This document shows positions 55,381 through 62,929 of a stretch of DNA of 64,000 bases, in pieces. The translations under genes were made by a program, and so were the position numbers. The stretch's first letter is position 1, and each line of letters opens with the position of its first letter. The stretch is from Rhodothermales bacterium (GTDB lineage Bacteria > Bacteroidota > Rhodothermia > Rhodothermales > JAHQVL01), in contig JAWKNW010000002.1 of NCBI GenBank assembly GCA_041391505.1, positions 62,001-126,000 of the forward strand, written 5' to 3'. The notes beneath the pieces were generated by a model. That model was not told where the DNA came from and ran no database searches. It saw nothing but the letters and a program-made list of their open reading frames with translations.

Positions 55381-57348
55381 TCAGTCGATTTTTTCAAACA
55401 GAAGATGCCGCACCCGGCCGTTGGAAACCCGCATGCCGGTGACGACGCCGGCCGAATCCCGCTCAAACGCCGCGACGCCGAAGAACCAGAGGGTGCTCGA
55501 AAACACATCCTGTTCGCGCACCGTCAACGGGAACTCGCCGTGCCGGATGTGCTGCGCCATCAGCTTGCCGTCTGACACGCCCACGGTGTAAAACGTCTCA
55601 AGCTCCGGGCTGTAGTAGCGCCCGGCGAACGCCTGGAGGTCGTCCGCCGCAGGCTCCCACGGGCGCTGACGGTGGTAGTCGGTCGCCCCTTGCCGGCGCA
55701 CGGTGAGTCCTGTCACGCCGCCGTCCGGGGCGATCTGGAAGACGATGCGGCCCTCCCGGCCAACGGCGTCGAAGTCCGACGCCGACCGCGCGGCCAGCGC
55801 GATCGGAAACGCGCCGTCGATCCCGGCGGTCAGGCGATCGCCATCCTGCCCGACGATCACGGTGCCGCCCGCGGCGTTCATATAGGTGCCGGCATAGCGG
55901 GCCAGCCGTTCGGGCGGCAGCGCCACCGCGGACGGCGAAGTCGGCGCCGGCGGGCCGTCGGCGGTAAAGCGATCCGCAAAAAAGGCGTCGGCGACTTGAT
56001 CCGCCAGGCTTCCGGCGCGGAAGGAAGCGAGATTGCCGAGCACGATCACGCCGGCGTCGAGATCGGGAAAATACGTCAGCATGGTCCGGTAGCCGGCGTC
56101 CGCTCCCCCGTGCTGCAGGCGGCGCAGCCCCTTGTAACGATCGACGACGATACCCAGGGCATAGTCGAGCGTGTCGCCGCTGTTGAGCACGCCGCGTTCC
56201 TGCATCGTGGCGAAGGCCTGGAGACCGCCCACCTCGCCGGTGTGGAAGTTGCGGATCCATCGCGCGAGGTCTTCCGCCGTGGTGAACAGGCTCGTGGCGC
56301 CGGCATTCGCATAGCTGAGGACCGATTTTTTCAGTCCGCCATTCGCATAGTGGTACGAGTAGGCGCGTCCGTGGACGATCCGTTCGTGGTCGTCGTAGAT
56401 CTGGGTCGACGCCATGCCGAGCGGATCGAACACGTTCGTTCGCATCCAGTCGCCGAAGGCCTCGCCGGTCACGGCCTCCGCCACCCGGGTGAGAAGCATG
56501 AAGCCCGTGTTGCAGTACAGGTGTTCGTCGCCCGGCCGGAAGTTGAGTTCGCGCTGTCGGACGATGAGCCGGTAGAGGTCCTCCTGTCGGATGACATCGT
56601 CCATGCGGCCGCCGCCGAGCGTCCACAGGTTCCACTGGTCGCGCAGGCCGCTGGTGTGGTTGAGCAGCTGCCGGAGGGTGATGGGGACGCCGAAGTCGTG
56701 CAGGTCGGGCAGGTACGTGCGCACATCGTCGTCCAGCGACAGCTTGCCCTGCTGCGCCAGCAGCACGATGGCGAAGCCGGTGAACTGCTTCGATACCGAG
56801 GCCATGTGGAACGGCGTGGCCGGCGTGTTGGGCGCCCCGAACTCGAGGTCCGCCATGCCATAGCCTTTCGCGAACCGCAGGCGGCCGCCCTCCACCACGG
56901 CCACCACGCCGCCGGGCGTTTCTTCGCCGTAGGATGCCATGAGGCGGTCTACCTGCTCTTCGGGCGTCGCGGCGATCGGCCCGACCTGCGGATACCGCAC
57001 GACATACCGCCCCGTCGCCTGCTTAAACCCGCTGACCTCGATGCGGTAGTCGCCGGCGCGCGACGTCTCGAACACAACGTCTTCCGGCCCCCACGCCGAC
57101 TCGTCGAACGTGCCGATCAGGACGTCCGACGGATCGTAGACGGCGACGACGACATCGACCGTCTGCTGATCCACCGCACCGGAAACGAATTGACCGTCCT
57201 TCAGATCGACGAGATAGCGATGGGTCGCCTCGGCCTCGATTTCGGCGGCGATGCGGTCGCCGGCCGCCAGTTTTACTGCCGGCTGGGCGGACAATAATTG
57301 CACCGCCAGAAAAAACAGGCCGGGAAAGAACCGAATGACGCGAGGCAT
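55381..57348 (-). CDS. Secreted class C beta-lactamase-fold serine hydrolase
   Basis: 655 residues from ATG 57348, chosen for its signal peptide (VIRFFPGLFFLAVQLLSAQ). Residues about 25-120 form a pre-peptidase-like beta domain (HRYLVDLKDGQFVSGAVDQQ and DYRIEVSGF). The catalytic domain has S-x-x-K at Ser184-Lys187 (ASVSKQFTG), Y-x-N at Tyr278-Asn280 (LYCNTGFMLL) and HGG at 413-415 in place of KTG, so it should be an active serine hydrolase of the PBP4*/esterase/DD-peptidase kind. A C-terminal lipocalin-like beta domain follows (LARYAGTYMNAAGGTVIVGQ, LQAFAGRYYSPELETFYTVG). Substrates could be D-amino-acid peptides or esters. It stands alone, convergent with the ABC permease. Confidence 0.92.
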   Translation of the reverse strand: MPRVIRFFPGLFFLAVQLLSAQPAVKLAAGDRIAAEIEAEATHRYLVDLKDGQFVSGAVDQQTVDVVVAVYDPSDVLIGTFDESAWGPEDVVFETSRAGDYRIEVSGFKQATGRYVVRYPQVGPIAATPEEQVDRLMASYGEETPGGVVAVVEGGRLRFAKGYGMADLEFGAPNTPATPFHMASVSKQFTGFAIVLLAQQGKLSLDDDVRTYLPDLHDFGVPITLRQLLNHTSGLRDQWNLWTLGGGRMDDVIRQEDLYRLIVRQRELNFRPGDEHLYCNTGFMLLTRVAEAVTGEAFGDWMRTNVFDPLGMASTQIYDDHERIVHGRAYSYHYANGGLKKSVLSYANAGATSLFTTAEDLARWIRNFHTGEVGGLQAFATMQERGVLNSGDTLDYALGIVVDRYKGLRRLQHGGADAGYRTMLTYFPDLDAGVIVLGNLASFRAGSLADQVADAFFADRFTADGPPAPTSPSAVALPPERLARYAGTYMNAAGGTVIVGQDGDRLTAGIDGAFPIALAARSASDFDAVGREGRIVFQIAPDGGVTGLTVRRQGATDYHRQRPWEPAADDLQAFAGRYYSPELETFYTVGVSDGKLMAQHIRHGEFPLTVREQDVFSSTLWFFGVAAFERDSAGVVTGMRVSNGRVRHLLFEKID

Positions 57349-57499
57349 GGAAGGAAGGTGCAGGTGGAGAGGGCATCGAGCGGTATAAACATACCGTTTG
57401 GCCGGCCGCCGACGCAAACCGCGCCGGCGCGGCGCCGATTGCCGAACGGCGCCGGCTCGGCTATATTCCCCCGTCGAACATCCATCCTGGACTCACACC

Positions 57500-58684
57500 A
57501 TGCCACCCAGCTCCGACTCCCCTCAGATCGTCGTGCTCGTGCACGGGATCCGCACGCAGGCGCCGTGGGCGGAGATGGTCATGCATTGCCTGGAAGACGA
57601 GCCGACGGTACAGAAGGTCATCCCCGTACGCTACGGGTACTTTAACATGTTCCGGTTTCTGACGCCCGTCCTCACCCGGCGCGGCCCCATCCAGCAGCTG
57701 GCACGCGAGCTGCGCGACATCCGGAAGCAGTACCCCGACGCCCGCCTCTCGCTCATCGCGCACAGCTTCGGGACGTACGCCACGGCGCAGGTGCTCGACA
57801 ACGAAACCGACATCGAGATCGACCGGCTCATCCTCTGCGGCTCCATCATCCCCCAGGATTTTCGGTGGGACAAGGTGGCCGACCGCGTCCACCACGAGAT
57901 CTTGAACGACTGCGGGACGCGCGATATCTGGCCGGTGATGGCGAAGTTCATGACGTGGGGATTCGGGCCGTCGGGCACGTTCGGGTTCGGGAAGAGCCGC
58001 GTGCGCGACCGGTTCCACAACTTCCGCCATAGCGACTTCTTCAACCGGGACTTCGTCGAGACCTACTGGAGCCCCTACATCGCCGCCGGCGAAATCAAAC
58101 ATTCGGACTGGGAGCTGCACCGTCCGACGCCGCCGTGGTGGCAATCGCTGCTCGGGATCGTAAAGCTCCCCATCCTGCTCGTGCTGCTCCTGGCCGCCAC
58201 CGTCGGCTGGCGCGCCGTGCGGAACGAGGCGGCCGACCGCAATGCCCGGGCGGTGTGCGTCGCTCCGGGGCGTCTGTTGTGGGAGAAACTGCCGCCGGTC
58301 GACGGCGCCGTGGCCGCGCCGTTCCGCCTCCGGATCGAGATCCGCGACCGCGTCGTGTCGGTCGACACCATGCGCCAGCGCATATACTGTATCGGGACCG
58401 ACGCCGAGCGCACCCGCCGCATCGTCAACCGCACGCCGGCGGAGGAGCGTTACAGCCGCCTCCGCGGCTATTTCGGGGGACTGACGAGCGACGCGTCGAC
58501 GGTTGAACGGCTGGTCGAGCGCACGACATCCCCCGAGACCGGGTTCGTGACCGCCCGCCGGCTCGAAGCCGGCGACGCCGTGCGCATCGAGGTCATGCCG
58601 ACGGCCTCTGCGGAACCCGCGGCCGTCTACAGCCTAACTACTACCGTCGGGGATCGACCCTACACGCTGGAAATCATCGAATGA
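57500..58684 (+). CDS. Membrane-anchored alpha/beta hydrolase, paralog of the macro-fusion
   Basis: 394 residues from ATG 57500; the frame runs further upstream without a signal. Residues 10-205 are an alpha/beta hydrolase: IVVLVHGIRTQAPW (HGIR at 15-18), elbow LIAHSFGTY (Ser89), RLILCGSIIPQDFRW, FMTWGFGPSGTFGF and VRDRFHNFRHSDFF, all shared with the protein at 13579. KLPILLVLLLAATVGW (about 222-237) is a membrane segment. Unlike the macro fusion, a further domain of about 155 residues follows (RLRIEIRDRVVSVDTMRQRI, RRLEAGDAVRIEVMP), beta-rich and of unknown family. There is no macro domain. It is the first gene of a tight operon; the next starts 1 bp after its stop. An acyl- or ester-hydrolase role is inferred from the fold. 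Confidence 0.88.
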   Translation: MPPSSDSPQIVVLVHGIRTQAPWAEMVMHCLEDEPTVQKVIPVRYGYFNMFRFLTPVLTRRGPIQQLARELRDIRKQYPDARLSLIAHSFGTYATAQVLDNETDIEIDRLILCGSIIPQDFRWDKVADRVHHEILNDCGTRDIWPVMAKFMTWGFGPSGTFGFGKSRVRDRFHNFRHSDFFNRDFVETYWSPYIAAGEIKHSDWELHRPTPPWWQSLLGIVKLPILLVLLLAATVGWRAVRNEAADRNARAVCVAPGRLLWEKLPPVDGAVAAPFRLRIEIRDRVVSVDTMRQRIYCIGTDAERTRRIVNRTPAEERYSRLRGYFGGLTSDASTVERLVERTTSPETGFVTARRLEAGDAVRIEVMPTASAEPAAVYSLTTTVGDRPYTLEIIE

Positions 58685-58685
58685 G

Positions 58686-59666
58686 ATGCCGTTGAAACGC
58701 CTGCAAACGTTCTGCCTCGCGGCCATCGGCCTGCTGCTGACGGCGACGCCGGCCCGCGCGCAGACCGATTTCCCCGTCGTGTACGTCGACGCCCGGATCA
58801 CGGCGCCGCTGTACCGCGACCAGCTCCAGGCCAGCCTGACCGCCATCGAGTCCGGCATCGCCGCCTCGTTCGTCCGCTACGTCGACGATCTCGGCGCGCT
58901 CGACTTCATCGTATGGAAGGTCGGGCCGGCGCCGTCGGACACCGACGACAACCGGCTCATCATCGAGATCGAGGGCATCGAACGGCTCCTCGGCACCGAG
59001 ATCCGGGCGCACTTCTACAGCGTCGTCGCCGGCGCGGGGATGGTGGACCTCGGCGCGACGGACGACGAGGGCAAGATCAACTGCAACCCGATCCTCTTCG
59101 ATGCCATCGACGAAAAATTCGCCCAGGACCCCGAGCGGCTCGCCGGCGAGATCGACCGCTGGATGGAACAGCACGTCACCGACAGCTTCGGCGCCATCCT
59201 GACGCGCAAGTTCCTCGGCCACATCACGCTCGCCCTCATCACGCCGCCGAACCCGATCCTCGACTTCGACAAGGGCGCCAACCTGCTGCCGATCCCCATC
59301 CGGTATTCGGCCTATTTCCCCGAGGACACCACCCAGTTTCGCGCCGAATTCCGGTCGTCGTTCGTGGGCACCGCCGTCGACGGGCGGATGCTGCTCCGCC
59401 CCACGGGCAGCCTGAGCGAACCCGGCTTCGCGGACGACATCCTCGTCTCCATCTCCTGCTCCGACGGCGACCAGCGCTGCTTCGATTACCCCAACCTGGA
59501 GCTGAAACCGGACGACGATATCGCCGGCCGATGGGACGACATCCGGTCCGTGCTCAGCAACGACCACCTCCAGGAGCTGCGGCTCTTCATGGTGAAGTAC
59601 CGCCGCCGGCCGTACATGCATACCACGGGCGGCCTCATCACCGAAGAAACGCCGGGAGGGATGTGA
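58686..59666 (+). CDS. Secreted protein of unknown family in the hydrolase operon
   Basis: 326 residues from ATG 58686, 1 bp after the hydrolase stop. Signal peptide residues 1-25 (FCLAAIGLLLTATPARAQ). The mature protein begins TDFPVVYVDARITAPLYRDQ and has alternating helices and strands: LIIEIEGIERLLGTEIRAHF, DEKFAQDPERLAGEIDRWME, FLGHITLALITPPNPILDF, then IRYSAYFPEDTTQFRAEF and ILVSISCSDGDQRCFDYPNL. The cysteines at GKINCNP, SISCSD and RCFDY could form a disulphide. It matches no family I recognise, and no catalytic motif is clear. Because of the 1- and 2-bp spacings it must be translated with the hydrolase and the TPR protein, so the three probably act together. Confidence 0.85.
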   Translation: MPLKRLQTFCLAAIGLLLTATPARAQTDFPVVYVDARITAPLYRDQLQASLTAIESGIAASFVRYVDDLGALDFIVWKVGPAPSDTDDNRLIIEIEGIERLLGTEIRAHFYSVVAGAGMVDLGATDDEGKINCNPILFDAIDEKFAQDPERLAGEIDRWMEQHVTDSFGAILTRKFLGHITLALITPPNPILDFDKGANLLPIPIRYSAYFPEDTTQFRAEFRSSFVGTAVDGRMLLRPTGSLSEPGFADDILVSISCSDGDQRCFDYPNLELKPDDDIAGRWDDIRSVLSNDHLQELRLFMVKYRRRPYMHTTGGLITEETPGGM

Positions 59667-59668
59667 CC

Positions 59669-61294
59669 ATGCCGCGAACCCTCTTGCTCCTGCTCGCCCT
59701 CGCCCTCACCCCCGGCCTCGCCGCCGCGCAGGATGACGTGGCGACCTCCCGGACCCGGCTGAACCAGGCGAAAAACGTCCTCAAGAGCCGCGATTACGAC
59801 CGCGCCGTCGTGCTGCTGGAGGACGGGCTCGCGCAGGCCACGACCGAACGCGACGCCGAACTGCAGGCCTCGTACGAATTCCAGCTCGGCCTCACGTTCC
59901 AGCAGCGCGCGTTGAAGGCCCAGAGCGCCGGCGACGTCGCGCGCGCCGTCACCCACTACGAACGCTACCTCGTGCTCCAGCCCAATTCGGGGAGCGCGCT
60001 CAACAACCTCGCCCAGCTGTACCTCGACACCGGCCGGCCCGCCGACGCCGAGGCGCGGTACAAAGAGGCCATCGCGCTGGACGACGACTACCGGGGCTTC
60101 TACGCGCTCAATCTCGCCAACCTGCTCCGCGACCAGGGGCGCCCGAAGGAGGCGGCCCGGTATTACCAGCTGGCGCTCGACGAGCGGCCCGACATGCCCG
60201 AGGCCATCGAGGGCCTCAACGCCGTCTACGCCGAGGCCGACGTGCCGGCGCTGATCACCCACATCTGGCGTCAGATCGACAACCGGCGCGAGATCGGCGC
60301 CGCCCTCGCCGCCCTGCAGACGCTGACCCGCCTGTATTCGCCCGGCGCGACCGATCCGGCGATGCTGCGGCAGAAAGCCGAACTCCTCACCTGCGTCGTG
60401 GTCAGCCTCAGCCGCGCGCGGCTGGGCCCGCCCCTGCTCGACGAGCAAACCGACAGACCGGCCGACCAGCGCGAGATCGCCCGGCTCCTGCGCGGCCTGG
60501 CGGACGACGGCGACGTGGGCGCCGGCGTGCGCGAGGTGATCGACGCCTTCACCGCCCTGCCCGAACTCGACGCCAGCAATACGTCCTGGTGGGCCGACAA
60601 AGGCGACCCGGACATGGACCCGAAAGAGGGCTGGTGGCCGCGCGACGGCTACCGCATCCTCCTGCGCGGCCTCGGCGACTGGCACCGGCATCTCGGCGAC
60701 GACGCAAGCGCCGAAACGTTCTACCTGTACGCCCTCCAGCTCACGCAACAAACGGACCGCGAGCCCGATCTCGAAGCGCTCGTGAATCTCTCCGAGCTGT
60801 ATGTCGAACAGGGTCAGATCGACCGGGTCCGCCAGATGACCGAGCAATACGGCGTGCGGCTGTTCCAGGGCAAAGGCGCGGCGTACAAGAAGTCGGACTA
60901 CCGGAAGATCTACGCCTATCACCGCACCCTCGGTATCCTGTACGCCACCATCGGCGTGTGGGGTGACAACAACACCGTGGCCTCCGCCATCTTCCAGCTC
61001 GAACACGCGCTCGACGTCCGCGTGGAGTACAACGAACGCATCGCGCGGCGCGACGCGCTCCCCCGCGTCTCGCTCGACGCGCGGCTCGTTACCTTCCTGG
61101 CGCAGGGGTATGAGGAACTGGGCAACCCCGGTCGCGCCAATGCCACGCGGCTTCGGTATGCCGAACAGATGGAGGAGGAAGGCGACCGCGCCGGCGCCGT
61201 GCGGCTGCTCCGCGCCATCGATCAGACCGCCCTGAACCCGCGGCAAACCCGGCAATATGCGGCGCTCCGCAACCGGCTCACGCAAAACCAGTAG
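59669..61294 (+). CDS. Secreted TPR-repeat protein
   Basis: 541 residues from ATG 59669, 2 bp after the previous stop. Signal peptide residues 1-20 (TLLLLLALALTPGLAAAQ). Residues about 25-180 hold classic TPR pairs: AKNVLKSRDYDRAVVLLEDG, VARAVTHYERYLVLQPNSGS, ALNNLAQLYLDTGRPADAEA and LANLLRDQGRPKEAARYYQL. A middle region (about 190-330) is less regular, and more TPR-like helices follow (ASAETFYLYALQLTQQTDRE, LVNLSELYVEQGQIDRVRQM, FLAQGYEELGNPGRANATRL). Such proteins serve as docking scaffolds; in this operon it may bind the secreted neighbour or the outward-facing part of the hydrolase, which is inference. It lies 62 bp before the M16 protease gene. Confidence 0.9.
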   Translation: MPRTLLLLLALALTPGLAAAQDDVATSRTRLNQAKNVLKSRDYDRAVVLLEDGLAQATTERDAELQASYEFQLGLTFQQRALKAQSAGDVARAVTHYERYLVLQPNSGSALNNLAQLYLDTGRPADAEARYKEAIALDDDYRGFYALNLANLLRDQGRPKEAARYYQLALDERPDMPEAIEGLNAVYAEADVPALITHIWRQIDNRREIGAALAALQTLTRLYSPGATDPAMLRQKAELLTCVVVSLSRARLGPPLLDEQTDRPADQREIARLLRGLADDGDVGAGVREVIDAFTALPELDASNTSWWADKGDPDMDPKEGWWPRDGYRILLRGLGDWHRHLGDDASAETFYLYALQLTQQTDREPDLEALVNLSELYVEQGQIDRVRQMTEQYGVRLFQGKGAAYKKSDYRKIYAYHRTLGILYATIGVWGDNNTVASAIFQLEHALDVRVEYNERIARRDALPRVSLDARLVTFLAQGYEELGNPGRANATRLRYAEQMEEEGDRAGAVRLLRAIDQTALNPRQTRQYAALRNRLTQNQ

Positions 61295-61356
61295 AACGGG
61301 AGAATTTTCCACCGCTGGTCGAGCCCGACGACCCACTCACCATACCATCCGCCTCG

Positions 61357-62724
61357 ATGAAGAGAGCCTGTTTGCTGCTGGCCGCCGGATTGCTCTGCCT
61401 TCCGGCCTCGGCCCAGGACATCGATGTCCCCTACACCCAGTTCACGCTCGACAACGGCCTCAACGTGATCGTTCACGAGGACCACTCGACGCCGTTCGTC
61501 AGCGTCAACATGTGGTACCACGTGGGCTCGGGGAGCGAGAAGACCGGCCGCACCGGCTTCGCCCACCTGTTCGAGCACATCATGTTCGAGGGCTCCGGAC
61601 ACGTGCCCGAGGGCAAGTTCGACGAGTGGTTGGAGGCCGCCGGCGGCAACAACAACGGCTCGACCACCGGCGACCGCACGAACTACTATGAGGACGTGCC
61701 CAGCAACGCACTCGAGCTGGCGCTCTTCCTCGAGTCCGACCGCATGGGCTTTCTGCTCGACGCGATGTCGCCCGAAAAGGTGGATGGCCAGCGCGACGTC
61801 GTGAAAAACGAGCGCCGGCAGTCGTACGAAAACCGCCCCTACGGGCTCGCCTTCCCGACGCTCGGCGAGGCCCTCTACCCGGCCGATCACCCCTACCACT
61901 GGCCGACCATCGGCTATATGGACGACCTCTCGGCGGCGAGCTATGAGGACGTGGTCGATTTCTTCAAGCGGTATTACGGCCCCAACAACGCGAGCCTCTC
62001 CATCGCCGGCGACGTCACCGCCGAGGAGGCCCGCGCGGCGGTCGAGAAATGGTTCGGGGATGTCCCGGGGTCCGAAACCGTGACGCCGATCGACGCCCCG
62101 CCGGCGTTCCTGGATCAGGAAAAACGGATCCTGCTCGAGGATGACGTGCAGCTTCCGCGTCTGTACATGGCGTGGTTGACGCCGCCGGCCTTCGAGCCCG
62201 GCGACGCCGAGATGTCGCTGCTGGCGGATATCTTCGCCGGCGGCAAAAACGCCCGCCTCTACAACCGCCTCGTGTACGACCTCCAGATCGCGCAGGATGT
62301 CTTCGCCTTCCAGGACGCGAACAGCCTGTCGTCGGCCTTTTACATCGTGGCCACCGCGCGCCCCGGCGTATCGCTGAGCGAGCTGCAGGAGGTGATCCAG
62401 GAAGAGATCGACCGGATCAAGACCGAGCCGCCCACCGAACGCGAACTGGGCCGCGCCGTGAACCAGTACGAGTCGCAGTTCCTGAACGCCCTCCAGTCCA
62501 TCGGCGGGTTTCGTGGGAAAGCCGAGCAGCTCAACAGCTATTACTACTACACGCGGAATCCCGACTATTTCAACGAGGACCTGGCCCGTTTCAAGGCCGT
62601 ACGCCCCAACGACATCCAGGCCATGGCCCGCTCGTTCCTGAAGGACGACGCCCGCGTCGTCCTCGGCGTCGTCCCCGAGGGCGCCACCGACCTCGCCCCC
62701 CAGCTCCTCCCAGCCGGCCGCTAG
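61357..62724 (+). CDS. M16-family zinc peptidase, catalytic subunit
   Basis: 455 residues from ATG 61357. Signal peptide residues 1-19 (CLLLAAGLLCLPASAQ). The inverted zinc motif HLFEH (His70, Glu73, His74) and the downstream ligand Glu152 in VKNERRQSYENRPYG have normal spacing, so this is the active member of an M16 pair. The C-terminal half (LYMAWLTPPAFEPGDAEMSL, then NARLYNRLVYDLQIAQDVFA) is the second M16 lobe. M16B enzymes act as dimers of a catalytic and a non-catalytic chain to cut peptides in a closed chamber, here in the periplasm. The partner chain starts at 62930, after a palindromic element. The leader gap (62 bp) may allow read-through from the TPR operon. Confidence 0.94.
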   Translation: MKRACLLLAAGLLCLPASAQDIDVPYTQFTLDNGLNVIVHEDHSTPFVSVNMWYHVGSGSEKTGRTGFAHLFEHIMFEGSGHVPEGKFDEWLEAAGGNNNGSTTGDRTNYYEDVPSNALELALFLESDRMGFLLDAMSPEKVDGQRDVVKNERRQSYENRPYGLAFPTLGEALYPADHPYHWPTIGYMDDLSAASYEDVVDFFKRYYGPNNASLSIAGDVTAEEARAAVEKWFGDVPGSETVTPIDAPPAFLDQEKRILLEDDVQLPRLYMAWLTPPAFEPGDAEMSLLADIFAGGKNARLYNRLVYDLQIAQDVFAFQDANSLSSAFYIVATARPGVSLSELQEVIQEEIDRIKTEPPTERELGRAVNQYESQFLNALQSIGGFRGKAEQLNSYYYYTRNPDYFNEDLARFKAVRPNDIQAMARSFLKDDARVVLGVVPEGATDLAPQLLPAGR

Positions 62725-62737
62725 GTATGAGGACTCA

Positions 62738-62863
62738 ATGTCATCTCGACCGGAATCGCCACCCGAGTGGCGATGAAGCGGAGAGACCTCCCGAGGTCGT
62801 GCAATACGTCAGGAGGTCTCTCCGCTACTCCCCGCGCATGCGGGGATCCGGTCGAGATGACAT
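62738..62863. repeat. Palindromic cloverleaf-like element, copy 2
   Basis: 126 bp. Perfect 16-bp terminal inverted repeats: ATGTCATCTCGACCGG (62738-62753) and CCGGTCGAGATGACAT (62848-62863). Between them are three hairpins: TCGCCAC-CCGA-GTGGCGA, a central 15-bp perfect stem AGCGGAGAGACCTCC (62777-62791) / GGAGGTCTCTCCGCT (62812-62826), and CCCCGC-GCAT-GCGGGG. The single strand would fold as a cloverleaf. It contains no gene. Its arms match the element at 47091. It lies between the two M16 genes. Confidence 0.9.
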
Positions 62864-62897
62864 CGGAAAGAGTAAGCCGTTAACCCCATATTCCCCC

Positions 62898-62917
62898 CCC
62901 CACATTTTAATGTGGGG
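62898..62917. repeat. Perfect short hairpin before the second M16 gene
   Basis: CCCCACATT / AATGTGGGG with a two-base TT turn, ending 12 bp before the ATG at 62930. There is no T run after it. Placed this close to the start it might affect ribosome access, or be part of the promoter region. Confidence 0.55.
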
Positions 62918-62929
62918 ACCAGACATACC

